Counted from the first letter of the stretch, positions 53,351 through 61,825 are shown. The stretch is DNA of 64,000 bases from Halobacillus salinarum (GCF_022919095.1 NZ_CP095073.1:434001-498000), one strand, 5' to 3'. Notes: generated from the letters alone by a model not told the origin. A program made the numbers and translations.

Positions 53351-53590
53351 TTAATAGAATCTGTAATTGTACTGTCCGCCACCACGAACAATAAGGTACC
53401 ACCTTCCAGCTCCATTAACACTAATATTTACCGGTGAACGAGTGTAGTGGCCGCCATAATACTTGAAATTCCGTCCAGCTTTATAGTGTTGGAAGTTGAT
53501 ATTATCTCCGAGAAACACATCAGCGGCGTGTTTCAATTCAACCTTAACTGATAAGGAATTGTTAGTGTCAGCATATGGGACTTGAGTCAA
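53351..53590 (-). CDS. DUF1883-like small protein paired with the CHAT protease
   Basis: 79 residues from TTG, eight bases after AAAGGAGG. The sequence VKVELKHAADVFLGDNINFQHYKAGRNFKYYGGHYTRSPVNISVNGAGRWYLIV, read in parts, has the DUF1883 pattern: a small beta-sandwich with Y-x-GG-x-x-x-x-S-P and G-x-W. DUF1883 domains are often next to or fused with TIR and other suicide effectors. It is 99 bases upstream of the CHAT gene on the same strand. The start region is certain; the function is not. Confidence 0.75.
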   Translation of the reverse strand: MTQVPYADTNNSLSVKVELKHAADVFLGDNINFQHYKAGRNFKYYGGHYTRSPVNISVNGAGRWYLIVRGGGQYNYRFY

Positions 53591-53720
53591 TATAACCACC
53601 TCCTTTTATTATATTTTATCATAATTTGGAAATTTAAGGGGTATTTTAGATTAGTTATTTAATTAACTAAATGTTGGTTTTAATAGATGGACAGCTGTGA
53701 TTAATAGGGTTTTTGTAATT

Positions 53721-53772
53721 ATCTTGATTTCAAGTCTTCAACTAACGGGGGCTTTTGTGGAAAAAGTAAACA
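53721..53772 (+). repeat. Dispersed repeat copy B
   Basis: Core ATCTTGATTTCAAGTCTTC with the dyad CTTGA-TT-TCAAG, then AACTAACGGGGGC. It ends about 20 bases before the GrpB start. Confidence 0.8.
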
Positions 53773-53794
53773 ACTCAAGAGGTGAGTATTGTAC

Positions 53795-54322
53795 ATGAAT
53801 AATGGGATTACTCTAATTGACCATGATCCTTCATGGTCGGATGAATTTAATAAAATAAAACATGTTATTGAGTCTCACTTGCAATCCTTTGTGTTGTCCA
53901 TTGAACATATTGGGAGCACTTCAATAAAAGGATTAAGTGCAAAACCAATTTTAGATATTGATTTGGTAATATCAGAAACTAATTTATTTCCTCAAGTTTG
54001 TACAAAGCTTAGAAATCTAGGATATTATCATGAAGGTGATCTGGGGATTGAGGGTAGAGAGGTTTTTGGAAGGGAAAACCTTCATGTCCCAAAGGATGGT
54101 AGTCATTCTATTTGGATGGATCATCACTTATATGTATGTACCGAGGACAGTAAAGAACTTAAGAGACACTTAGCTTTTCGTAACTACCTTCGACAAAATA
54201 CGGAAGCAGCTTATGCCTATGAGGAGCTGAAAAAGAGGTTAGTAAGAAACTCAAAAGACAGAGCTACATATACATCTGGAAAAAGTAAATTTGTAGAGAC
54301 CATATTAAAAGAAATCTTATGA
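53795..54322 (+). CDS. GrpB/UPF0157 family protein (second copy)
   Basis: 175 residues from ATG after GAGGTGAG. Motifs: LIDHDPSWSDEFNKIKHVIE, IEHIGSTSIKGLSAKPILDID (about residues 35-55), HLYVC and the end SGKSKFVETILKEIL. Clearly diverged from the GrpB gene at 40349 and AT-rich like its surroundings, so probably acquired rather than a recent duplicate. Nucleotidyltransferase-like fold; reaction unknown. Confidence 0.88.
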   Translation: MNNGITLIDHDPSWSDEFNKIKHVIESHLQSFVLSIEHIGSTSIKGLSAKPILDIDLVISETNLFPQVCTKLRNLGYYHEGDLGIEGREVFGRENLHVPKDGSHSIWMDHHLYVCTEDSKELKRHLAFRNYLRQNTEAAYAYEELKKRLVRNSKDRATYTSGKSKFVETILKEIL

Positions 54323-54375
54323 TTTATTCCATAAAGGGGACTTAATTTAAGGAAATGATGTGGATTCAAGTAAAA

Positions 54376-54434
54376 TATCTTGAAATCAAGTCTTCCTGTA
54401 ACGGTGGCGATTGCTCAATAGAGTACTCGCCCTA
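54376..54434 (+). repeat. Dispersed repeat copy C
   Basis: ATCTTGAAATCAAGTCTTCC with the perfect dyad CTTGA-AA-TCAAG, TAACGG, then a second stem GGCGATTGCTC-AATA-GAGTACTCGCC. It ends about 40 bases before the kinase gene. Confidence 0.85.
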
Positions 54435-54476
54435 ATTTAAATAAGTATAGACAAACGGAAATATTGGAGGAGTTAA

Positions 54477-55019
54477 ATGAAAAGAAAGTCACCAATGGTA
54501 ATTGCTATTGCTGCCGTTTCAGGCGGCGGAAAAACGACAATTGCTTCTTGCTTAAAAGGGAAGTTACCAAATAGTAAAACGATATATTTTGATGATTATG
54601 ATTTTGATGGTCCTAAGGACATAATTAAATGGATTGACAATGGCTGTAATCCTGATGATTGGGACTTATCACCACTCATTAGAGATATAAAACAGTTACT
54701 TTCTGAACCTCTAGATTATATAATATTAGATTTTCCGTTTGCATATTTACATAGTAAAACAAGTAGTCTTATTGATTTTACAGTGTTTATTGATACTCCA
54801 TTGGATATTGCAATGGCACGCAGAATAAATAGAGATTTTAAAAGTGGTTCTTCTGAAGATATAATACTGGATTTAGATAACTACTTAGCTAGAGGGAGGC
54901 AAGGTTATATTACTATGTTAGATTCGACAAAACCAAATTCTGATCTAATTGTAGACGGTACACTACCTAAATTTGAGGTTGCTGGTATTATCACTCAAAA
55001 GGTGATGAACATAGAATGA
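54477..55019 (+). CDS. P-loop kinase, uridine-kinase-like
   Basis: 180 residues, ATG after TTGGAGGAG. Walker A is AAVSGGGKTTIA (residues 12-23), followed by TIYFDDYDFDGP and a strand with Asp (YIILDFPFAYL, about 80-90) and a lid-like region with Arg residues (MARRINRDF). This is the layout of uridine kinase and related small-molecule kinases. The substrate is unknown. One-gene unit between repeats C and D. Confidence 0.82.
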   Translation: MKRKSPMVIAIAAVSGGGKTTIASCLKGKLPNSKTIYFDDYDFDGPKDIIKWIDNGCNPDDWDLSPLIRDIKQLLSEPLDYIILDFPFAYLHSKTSSLIDFTVFIDTPLDIAMARRINRDFKSGSSEDIILDLDNYLARGRQGYITMLDSTKPNSDLIVDGTLPKFEVAGIITQKVMNIE

Positions 55020-55111
55020 GATGAAATGAATCATAGAGTCAATAAGGATAATAATAAAAACGCTGTTAAAATAATAGCTATTTATTTCATTGTAGCAGAT
55101 AAGCTTTAATA

Positions 55112-55165
55112 GATTACCTTGAAATCGAGTCTTCCGCAATAGGGTGATTTTCTAAAAGGTACATG
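55112..55165 (+). repeat. Dispersed repeat copy D
   Basis: ACCTTGAAATCGAGTCTTCC, then AATAGGGTGATTTTCTAAAAG. The dyad keeps a T-G pair. It lies about 100 bases before the 27-codon reading frame. Confidence 0.78.
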
Positions 55166-55267
55166 CTTCAAAAATGCCACTATAATAGATCTTTGAATTC
55201 CAATATCATAAAATGAGGTGTAGGAAACACTTTTTAGGTGTAAAATTACACTGAAGGAGTGATTGCA

Positions 55268-55351
55268 TTGAAAAAGTGGTGGATCTTGTGGGTTTTAAGT
55301 ATCCCTGTGTTTTTAATTTCAAATTTGTATTCTTTCTTCATCCTATTATAA
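55268..55351 (+). CDS. 27-residue hydrophobic micro-protein
   Basis: TTG start seven bases after GAAGGAGTG. Encodes MKKWWILWVLSIPVFLISNL plus seven residues: one membrane helix with a basic, Trp-rich beginning. It has no known family, but the strong binding site argues for translation. It lies between repeat D and the convergent methyltransferase gene. Confidence 0.5.
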   Translation: MKKWWILWVLSIPVFLISNLYSFFILL

Positions 55352-55366
55352 CAATTATTTAGAAGC

Positions 55367-55990
55367 TTAACGGCATCCTGTTACACTGATTATATGATAG
55401 CCTCTGGATGAAGGACCTCTTTCAACTTTTACGTTTTTAAAGTTTATTCGCTTCATCGAAGGTATTAGTTCATCTTCAATTTTGCTGTTTATTGCCTCCC
55501 ATGTCTTACCGTCTTTTCCATCACTTAAGGTTATTAATACAAACCCGCCGGGTCTTAAGACTCTGTAAATCTCTACCATGGATGTTTGCAAGTCTTCCCA
55601 AAAGTAAATCGAATGAATACTCAAGACTCTTGAAAAAAACTGATTATTAAAAGGGAGGTTATCAACGCTGCCTTTATAAAGGGTTACTTTTTTATTTTTT
55701 ATTTTACGCTTATTTCGAAATGTAGAAGAACGTAATAATGTTTTAGATGAATCTATGCCGATTACTTTTCTAACTGTCGATTTTTCTGCTATCCGTTTTA
55801 AAGCATAGCCTGCACCAAATCCGATTTCCAACACGTCCTCATTTTTCTGTAAATCTAGTAGCTCTATGCTCCAATTAGTTTCTGGTTTATGTTGACGTAT
55901 CATTTTTTCACCCATATACCACCCTATTACTCCCTTTGGTTTTCCATAATGCTTTTCCAATTGCTTTCCAACTCGTTTTAAAAATTGCAT
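55367..55990 (-). CDS. SAM-dependent methyltransferase (class I, UbiE/Methyltransf_11 type)
   Basis: 207 residues, start after AAAGGGGAT. Motif I VLEIGFGAGYALKRIAEK (about residues 53-70), VIGIDSSKTLL, and motif IV region VDNLPFNNQFFSRVLSIHSIYFWED (about 109-133), then LRPGGFVLITLSDG. Methyltransferases of this type act on small molecules or quinone precursors. It is divergent from a LysR regulator with 134 bases between starts, so LysR probably controls it. Confidence 0.88.
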   Translation of the reverse strand: MQFLKRVGKQLEKHYGKPKGVIGWYMGEKMIRQHKPETNWSIELLDLQKNEDVLEIGFGAGYALKRIAEKSTVRKVIGIDSSKTLLRSSTFRNKRKIKNKKVTLYKGSVDNLPFNNQFFSRVLSIHSIYFWEDLQTSMVEIYRVLRPGGFVLITLSDGKDGKTWEAINSKIEDELIPSMKRINFKNVKVERGPSSRGYHIISVTGCR

Positions 55991-56124
55991 AGAATCCCCT
56001 TTCCTTCTTTCTATTTTTGAATTAGTGCTAGTGATCTATTTTGTAGTATAAGAAGGAAAACACTATAAAACAATATAATATAAGATATAGTTACTATTAA
56101 ATTTTTTAATAGGTGGTTTGGAAC

Positions 56125-57018
56125 TTGGAAATAAATCAGCTGAGAGCGTTTGACCTTGTCGTTCGTCTGGGATCATTTAGTAAAGCATCAAGATATTTAG
56201 ATGTTACGCAGCCTGCAATTAGCCAAAGGATTAAGGAACTTGAAAAGAGTGTGGGAGGTCCTCTGTTCCATAGAATCGGCATACACATGGAACTCACAGA
56301 TTTAGGAAAAGGGTTCTTACCCTATGCGCGACAAGCTTTAGAGATTCTTAATAAAGGAACGGAAAGAGCTCAGTCAATTAAGGAGGGAAAATGGGGAGAA
56401 ATAACAATAGGTACTTTACCTACCTTTACTACAGGCATTTTTACTTCTGTAATTTCCTCTATGTATGCGAATTTCCCTTATATAGAATTAGCTATACACA
56501 CTGGACATAATCAGCAAATCATTGAAATGCTTTATGATGGCTTTATTAAATTGGGATTAGTCACCTATCCTTTTTATAACAGTGATTTGAAGGAACTGCA
56601 GTTGTTAAAAGAGCCTTTAATTTTAGCAGCTCATTGTAACCACAAATTAAGTAAGTTAATGAAGGGGAGTTACACTATTCAACACGTTTTTAAGAAAGCG
56701 AACCCTTTTATTCTTACAGACTGGAGTGATGAAAGTAAAACCTGGCAAAGGAGTAGTATAACCTTTGGGATGGATACGATCGAACTTCCTCCTGCAACTG
56801 CATTGGAAATTGTATTATCAGGTAAGGGGGTTGCGCTTCTGACAGAATCAATGGCGCAAGGTTATTTAAAAAGTGGACAGATAGTTAGACTGTACCCGTC
56901 AGATTTTCTTGGGCTATTCAGATGGATAGCATTAGTTAGCCTGGAAAGTAAATCAACTTTAACTCCTGCAGCAAATAATTTCATAAAAACATTAAATGAA
57001 ACTATAAATGAAAATTAA
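56125..57018 (+). CDS. LysR-family transcriptional regulator
   Basis: 297 residues from TTG (MEINQLRAFDLVVRLGSFSK) after TAGGTGG; a GTG twelve bases upstream overlaps the binding site. The winged helix-turn-helix is typical (SKASRYLDVTQPAISQRIKELEKSVGGPLFHR), followed by the periplasmic-binding-like sensor domain (EITIGTLPTFTTGIFTSVIS onward). Divergent to the methyltransferase gene, its likely target. Such regulators (CysL/YtlI branch) sense small metabolites; the ligand here is unknown. Confidence 0.92.
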   Translation: MEINQLRAFDLVVRLGSFSKASRYLDVTQPAISQRIKELEKSVGGPLFHRIGIHMELTDLGKGFLPYARQALEILNKGTERAQSIKEGKWGEITIGTLPTFTTGIFTSVISSMYANFPYIELAIHTGHNQQIIEMLYDGFIKLGLVTYPFYNSDLKELQLLKEPLILAAHCNHKLSKLMKGSYTIQHVFKKANPFILTDWSDESKTWQRSSITFGMDTIELPPATALEIVLSGKGVALLTESMAQGYLKSGQIVRLYPSDFLGLFRWIALVSLESKSTLTPAANNFIKTLNETINEN

Positions 57019-57558
57019 ATTAAGGAGAGAAGTTAATCGCCATTTCTGTCTTCTGGTGCTTTATCTACTTTATTAATAACCATTTCGCTTTTTAAACTGT
57101 TATTATAGTTCCCTTACCGAGTGCGTAGTTAGTGATTCGCACAAACTATCTCGAAATCAAGTCTTATGGAAATGGGGTGATTACTCAATAAGAGTGGTGG
57201 TCGTTCTGCTAATTGGCCATTAAAAAGCATTACTTATGTTTCAAGGTGTAGATAAAGAAATTTTACATAGAGAAAATTTTCTTGAAAAAGTCTCTGGGAC
57301 TCCTTGCTGCCTGGGGATCGTGGAATAAAAAGCCTCCTGCCGGAAGTGAAAGCACAGGAGACATCATTTGTTTAAAACACCCTTAATTTTATATGCAATC
57401 ATTTGGGGGGATAATTATGATTTCGCCTTTAAAAAACCCTATAAATCAATATTTTTGAAAATCTTTGATTTATTGTTATGTCAACAGAAAGTGTATGGAG
57501 TGTGCATTAGTAAGAAAATCTAAAACTACTTCTTTTTCATCTAGTTAGTTTTTGTAAC
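57019..57558. other. Gene-poor stretch containing repeat copy E
   Basis: No gene supported. It holds repeat copy E (57142-57207) and, at 57417, a 13-codon reading frame after a GGGGGG sequence that is too short to call. The rest is AT-rich and featureless to the eye. Confidence 0.5.
57142..57207 (+). repeat. Dispersed repeat copy E
   Basis: ATCTCGAAATCAAGTCTTAT, then GGAAATGGGGTGATTACTC and AATAAGAGTGGTGG, which preserves the ACTC-AATAA-GAGT stem. No plus-strand gene follows for 1.2 kb, which may reflect loss. Confidence 0.85.
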
Positions 57559-58125
57559 CTATTTCTCTTTGGACCAGTCACATGCATCACAGGGGTCACA
57601 GTTTTTGCCGGTACCGGGTCTGCAATTTTTTGGACATTGTGGAATTGGTGATGGTTGATTCAAGATAGCTAGAGCTTCAGTAAGGTCTGATGTTTTTACA
57701 TCTAAAATCAATCTAGTATTTTCTGCAGCATATATTGCTTCCACTGTAACATTACAAAATAGTGCTCCAAATATAGCGTTAATTACGCCTGGAACACCTG
57801 GTTCAATATCTGATATTTGAATAACTGCTTTCTTTTGAAATTTAACCCCAAGAGTGTTAAGTACATCCTCTACTCTATTAATGTCCTCTATAGTTTCAAA
57901 ATCAGCTTGGCCAGGCACAAGCCTCACAACATTACAGCTAGTTTTAGGATTATGGTGTTTGTGATTTTTCTTTTCAGTACTAAAAATCTTTGTTTGTAGA
58001 AATCCTGTAATATTTACACTCTCAGGTTGCTCAGCAGCAATGCCAGCTAAAATACAACTAAGAGTCTCATCATCTACAGTAAAGCTAAATTGAGTTCTTA
58101 TATTGAATTGAAAACCATTACTCAT
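57559..58125 (-). CDS. Unknown protein with Cys-rich C-terminus
   Basis: 188 residues from ATG (MSNGFQFNIRTQFSF), eight bases after GAGAGGAG. Two-part architecture: a central alpha/beta segment (VEDVLNTLGVKFQKKAVIQISD, LTEALAILNQ) and a C-terminal tail with six cysteines (CPKNCRPGTGKNCDPCDACDW) that may bind metal or form disulfides. No family recognised. A perfect 22-bp palindrome lies just upstream of its binding site and may control it. Confidence 0.65.
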   Translation of the reverse strand: MSNGFQFNIRTQFSFTVDDETLSCILAGIAAEQPESVNITGFLQTKIFSTEKKNHKHHNPKTSCNVVRLVPGQADFETIEDINRVEDVLNTLGVKFQKKAVIQISDIEPGVPGVINAIFGALFCNVTVEAIYAAENTRLILDVKTSDLTEALAILNQPSPIPQCPKNCRPGTGKNCDPCDACDWSKEK

Positions 58126-58141
58126 CTTTAATACTCCTCTC

Positions 58142-58163
58142 AAAATAATTGTACAATTATTTT
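58142..58163. promoter_or_regulatory. Perfect 22-bp palindrome upstream of the Cys-tail gene
   Basis: Half-site AAAATAATTGT followed directly by its exact complement. It ends about 17 bases before the start codon at 58125 (minus strand), a position fit for an operator or an mRNA hairpin. Confidence 0.55.
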
Positions 58164-58488
58164 ATGTGGAGCTATGATTAAAGATTGTACTATTAAACTA
58201 AAGTTTAATAATATTTCTTACTAGAATTGCCTTGTTTCAAAAGGAGGATAAGAGAGTGCCTACTCCACAGGTTAATTATTGGAGGCCAGTTTCCACACAT
58301 AACAAACCTCTGATTCGTGTCTTCATGAACTGGGTGCTTTACTTCAATAAAATGAGTTTGAGGAAGAACTAATACGAACGGGGGCAATTGTGGTATTTAG
58401 GGAGACATGTATTATATAACAAACGAAATCATGTGTAGACGACAACTATAAATTAAGCTATCGAAGTTATTTTAGAAGGGATGTTTCT
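58164..58488. other. Intergenic region with degenerate repeat copy F
   Basis: No gene supported. A reading frame on the minus strand (58205-58387) lacks a binding site and coding character. A degenerate repeat (copy F) lies at 58366-58403. Confidence 0.5.
58366..58403 (+). repeat. Dispersed repeat copy F (degenerate)
   Basis: GAAGAACTAATACGAACGGGGGCAATTGTGG, read in parts, keeps the ACTAA-CGGGGGC part of copy B but has lost the AAGTCTT box. It is 85 bases before the next gene. Confidence 0.5.
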
Positions 58489-59010
58489 TTGGTAAAGAAT
58501 TATAACTTATGGTCATTCTATTTTTGTTTCTTTCTCTTGGCGCTTTCCTTATATTCTTTATTTGCTACTGTTAACCAAATTTGGTTATTATCTCCACCCA
58601 TTTTTGTTATATGGTTATTGGCCGTTACTACCTTTATCTTTGGAATTATTGGATTCAAAGACATTAGAAAGAGAGCAAGACTTAGAAGTTGGTTGACTGT
58701 GTTTATCTCATTCTTACTTTCAGCATTCCTTTTGTTAGGGATCGCTGTAAATACATTTGCTAAGGATGAAATAGTAACAACGCATTCACCTAATTCTAAA
58801 TATACCATTAACTTTTATACAATGAATGGCGGAGCAGCTACTTCCATTTCTACAATGGGAGTTTTAGATGGACCATTGTGGTTTCGGAAATATATTTATA
58901 AAGATAACAACATGCAAAAAGCTGATATTGAATGGGGTAGTAACTATATAGTGAATATCAATAATCATACCTTGAATTTAAATAAGGGAGAAACATATTC
59001 TGATGATTAA
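58489..59010 (+). CDS. DUF5412-like membrane protein
   Basis: 173 residues, TTG start after AGAAGGGA. Three membrane helices (about residues 8-27, 33-53 and 68-88) precede an extracytoplasmic beta-rich domain (THSPNSKYTINFYTMNGGAATSISTM, then LDGPLWFRKYIYK and NHTLNLNKGETYSDD). This matches the DUF5412 proteins of Bacillaceae in form. Function unknown. One-gene unit after repeat copy F. Confidence 0.72.
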   Translation: MVKNYNLWSFYFCFFLLALSLYSLFATVNQIWLLSPPIFVIWLLAVTTFIFGIIGFKDIRKRARLRSWLTVFISFLLSAFLLLGIAVNTFAKDEIVTTHSPNSKYTINFYTMNGGAATSISTMGVLDGPLWFRKYIYKDNNMQKADIEWGSNYIVNINNHTLNLNKGETYSDD

Positions 59011-59121
59011 TTGACTTAGCATTAACATTTTAAGTAATATACCAATTCCCAACACGCTAATTACGATCACCTTTTACATATTTAGTCACCGTCTCCTTTA
59101 TCTATATAAATAATGGAGAAG

Positions 59122-59186
59122 ATGCTTGTCGTTTGTTTTTAGTGGGCAATTACTCAATAAAAGTAATTCGTCTTTTTTACTTTAGA
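59122..59186 (+). repeat. Dispersed repeat copy G
   Basis: AGTGGGCAATTACTCAATAAAAGTAATTCG followed by TCTTTTTTAC, read in parts: the second stem of the repeat is strong here and is followed by a T-run, so it can act as a terminator. The first box is degraded. Confidence 0.7.
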
Positions 59187-59218
59187 ATTTGAGGAATATA
59201 TGGGGGATTATTAGGTGA

Positions 59219-59326
59219 GTGGATAGGCGCATCAAATCCTATATTTTTATAGGGTTTTTTACCATAATTTTAGGTGTAGTTGTAGTTAGGGATAAATCTC
59301 TTCGAATTACTCCGCATGCTAAATAG
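59219..59326 (+). CDS. 35-residue single-helix micro-protein
   Basis: GTG start with GGGGG about 11 bases upstream. Encodes MDRRIKSYIFIGFFTIILGV and a basic tail (VVVRDKSLRITPHAK): one membrane helix with positive ends. It lies between repeat copies G and H, so each copy has its own downstream reading frame. Family unknown; a chance frame cannot be excluded. Confidence 0.4.
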   Translation: MDRRIKSYIFIGFFTIILGVVVVRDKSLRITPHAK

Positions 59327-59330
59327 GTTT

Positions 59331-59394
59331 AAAATATCTCAACTTCGAGTCTTATAGTAATGGGCAATGATTGAATAAGAATAGTTGTCTTGTA
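59331..59394 (+). repeat. Dispersed repeat copy H
   Basis: ATCTCAACTTCGAGTCTTAT, then AGTAATGGGCAATGATTGAATAAGAATAG. It ends about 50 bases before the GNAT gene. Confidence 0.8.
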
Positions 59395-59445
59395 TATCTA
59401 GAAAGTTACGGGGTTACGACGGGATGACTTAAGAGGGGGAATAAT

Positions 59446-59988
59446 ATGATAGTAAACTCGAATGAATATGAAGTTCGCAATCTCCATTACAAAGTAAGAT
59501 CTGCACAATCCAAAGACGCACAAGCTTTATCTGAATTAAGGTTACAGATAGATGGTGAAACTGAAAATTTGGATAGAGTTAAAGGAGAAGCATACATAAA
59601 CGGAGAAGGATTTAAGGATATTATCAAAAGGGACTTAGAAAGTTTGAACAATATTTTCTTGGTAGCTGAAGTAAATGGAACCCTTGTTGGTTTCTCTAGA
59701 TGTGAAGGAAATACATTAAAAAGAAGTTCTCATAAAGTAGAGTTTGGTGTAGGTGTATTGATGGATTATTGGGGATACGGAATAGGAAAGAACTTCTTAA
59801 AAGAATGTGTTAGTTGGGCAGATGCAAATAACATAAAGAAAATCACTTTGAATGTCCTTGAAACAAACGAGAAAGCAATAACTCTTTATAAAAATCATGG
59901 TTTTATGATTGAAGGTGTATTACAGAAAGACAAGTTATTATCTGATGGTAATTACTACAATACGTTGTTGATGGGGAGATTAAATTAG
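59446..59988 (+). CDS. GNAT acetyltransferase
   Basis: 180 residues, ATG after AGAGGGGGAAT. Typical GNAT: YKVRSAQSKDAQALSELRLQ, LVGFSRCEG, the acetyl-CoA motif FGVGVLMDYWGYGIGKNFLKE (about residues 103-123) and ITLNVLETNEKAITLYKNHGFMIEG. The substrate is unknown. One-gene unit following repeat copy H. Confidence 0.88.
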   Translation: MIVNSNEYEVRNLHYKVRSAQSKDAQALSELRLQIDGETENLDRVKGEAYINGEGFKDIIKRDLESLNNIFLVAEVNGTLVGFSRCEGNTLKRSSHKVEFGVGVLMDYWGYGIGKNFLKECVSWADANNIKKITLNVLETNEKAITLYKNHGFMIEGVLQKDKLLSDGNYYNTLLMGRLN

Positions 59989-60113
59989 TTATTATCTTGA
60001 TTGCGTTCATTATGTTAAACAAGATAGCTGTAATTGTGAATAAATTTATGGGGATTACGCCGAATTAACAAAGTTGTTTAGCGTTTTCCCAAAATCTGAA
60101 AGGGGAAACATTT

Positions 60114-60566
60114 GTGAATACAGAAAACGTGAAGCTTGTAGAACTAAATCTAGAGAATTGGTATGAGTGTTGTGATTTAGAGGTATCATCAGAACAAGCA
60201 GAATTCATAGATTCAAATGCAATATCAATAGCTCAAACAAAATTTGAGCCTACATTAAAACCTTATGCCATATATTTTGAAGAGAAATTAGTAGGTTTTT
60301 TAATGTACAATTCGGTTCAAGAAGAACTTGATGGTTATTGGGTTTACAGAATAATGGTTGATAAAGCATTCCAAGGCAAGGGTATAGGCAAAGCAGCAAC
60401 TAATTTAATGGTTCAAGAGATGGAAAAATTACCGAATGCAACGAAAATTGTTGTAGGTTATCACCCTATGAATACAGGTGCCCACCAGCTTTATTCCAGC
60501 TTAGGGTTCGTAGATAATGGAGATAGGTTTGGTAAAGAAATGGCTGTTGTTAAATATATAAACTAG
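60114..60566 (+). CDS. GNAT acetyltransferase, spermidine/diamine acetyltransferase-like (BltD type)
   Basis: 150 residues, GTG start after GAAAGGGGAAA. Features: VKLVELNLENWYECCDLEVS at the N-terminus, YAIYFEEKLVGFLMYN, YWVYRIMVDKAFQGKGIGKAA (acetyl-CoA loop, about residues 78-98) and AHQLYSSLGFVDNGD. Resembles diamine acetyltransferases such as BltD; the substrate is by analogy. It ends in its own terminator. Confidence 0.85.
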   Translation: MNTENVKLVELNLENWYECCDLEVSSEQAEFIDSNAISIAQTKFEPTLKPYAIYFEEKLVGFLMYNSVQEELDGYWVYRIMVDKAFQGKGIGKAATNLMVQEMEKLPNATKIVVGYHPMNTGAHQLYSSLGFVDNGDRFGKEMAVVKYIN

Positions 60567-60575
60567 TAATTAATT

Positions 60576-60604
60576 AAAAAGGACCTATTACTGGTCCTTT
60601 TTTG
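60576..60604 (+). terminator. Terminator of the BltD-like gene
   Basis: AAAAAGGACC pairs with GGTCCTTTTT around a short loop, T-run included. Confidence 0.9.
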
Positions 60605-60671
60605 TCTTACACAGGCATGATCTCCTTTACTTAATAAAATATATAATCATGACCAAATGAAATAACAGTTC

Positions 60672-60736
60672 CAACATAACTGGAAATCAAGTCTTATAGG
60701 ATTGGAGACGTTATAATTGTGTATGAGCAAAAGAGG
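60672..60736 (+). repeat. Dispersed repeat copy I
   Basis: AACTGGAAATCAAGTCTTAT followed by AGGATTGGAGACG and a diverged second half. It ends about 60 bases before the phosphotransferase gene. Confidence 0.75.
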
Positions 60737-60798
60737 AATTCTGTTATAGGTTTGGTCGGACAAATAAGAAATTAATGTAGCATGTTTTGGAGGGTGAA

Positions 60799-61698
60799 AT
60801 GGATAAAATTATCGAAACTGCTCAATTAATGATTAATGAAATAGATCCCGAATTTGATATGGATAAAGTAAAAGTGCTGGGAACAGGGTTTGGAAGTATT
60901 GTAATAGAAGGAAATGAAGAGATAATCTATAGAATTGCAAGAAATGTGGAGACTGCTAAACAATATGAAAAGGAAGTTGAAATCTTACCGATAATAACTA
61001 ATGATTTAGATATTAATATTCCAATACCGATTTGGTACAAGATTAATACTCCATCAGTTCCATCTGGGATCATGGCTTATAAAAAAATTAAGGGATATTC
61101 GATGAGTAACGAATTATCGGAAGGAAATAAAACTAAACTCGCAAAAGAGATAGCCGGATTTATGATTGATCTTCATCAAATCCCAATAGAAAATTTAATT
61201 ATGAATAAGAATTTAAAAAATAAGTATGATAGAGAATCCTTAACAATGCTTAGAAAGAACACCATTGAAGTGTTGGAACATCAATTGTCTGAAGAAGAAC
61301 ATAGAACAATTAAGATTTGGTGGGATGACGTATTATCTGATCACACTTTATTTAATTATCAACCTATTCTATGTCATGGTGACATGTGGTACGAAAATAT
61401 ATTGGTTAATGAAAATCAATCAAGTGTAGTTGGAGTAATTGACTTTAGTAACATGATGATTGGTGATCCAGCAATAGACTTAGCCCCTCAACTTTATCTG
61501 GGTCATGAATTTTATGAGAGGGTATTGAAAGAATATACGAATGTATTTGGAAATGAGAAAGAAATACGAAAAAGAGTTCATTTCCATATGAAAATTAGAG
61601 AACTATCCGGCCTTCAGTATGTTATACATAATCAACTATTCGATGAATATTATGATTCCATCTCTAAGATAAAAAATATTTTTAAGTCTTCAGGTTAA
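60799..61698 (+). CDS. APH-family phosphotransferase
   Basis: 299 residues from ATG, five bases after TTGGAGGG. Kinase-like fold: VLGTGFGSIVIEGNEEIIYRIA (nucleotide loop and lysine-equivalent region), the catalytic loop LCHGDMWYENILV (HGD-x4-N, about residues 193-204) and VIDFSNMMIGDPAIDLA (metal-binding Asp, about 214). Such enzymes phosphorylate aminoglycosides, macrolides or small hydroxyl compounds. The absence of a closer match to a known resistance gene leaves the substrate open. One-gene unit after repeat copy I. Confidence 0.88.
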   Translation: MDKIIETAQLMINEIDPEFDMDKVKVLGTGFGSIVIEGNEEIIYRIARNVETAKQYEKEVEILPIITNDLDINIPIPIWYKINTPSVPSGIMAYKKIKGYSMSNELSEGNKTKLAKEIAGFMIDLHQIPIENLIMNKNLKNKYDRESLTMLRKNTIEVLEHQLSEEEHRTIKIWWDDVLSDHTLFNYQPILCHGDMWYENILVNENQSSVVGVIDFSNMMIGDPAIDLAPQLYLGHEFYERVLKEYTNVFGNEKEIRKRVHFHMKIRELSGLQYVIHNQLFDEYYDSISKIKNIFKSSG

Positions 61699-61825
61699 TT
61701 TTCTCCTGTTAAAAGCTTGAACAACAAAAGGAGCTCTGTTTATTTGTTGGACTCCTTCAATTGGGCACAGTTCTGTTTCCTTGGTGTGGCAGCTGGGACA
61801 TTGAATTGAAAACAAAAGGATTTTT

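Noticed and set aside
57417-57458. 13-codon frame after a GGGGGG sequence
   Set aside because: Too short to support as a gene, although the binding-site-like sequence is strong.
58205-58387. 60-codon minus-strand frame
   Set aside because: No binding site, no coding character, and it overlaps degenerate repeat copy F.
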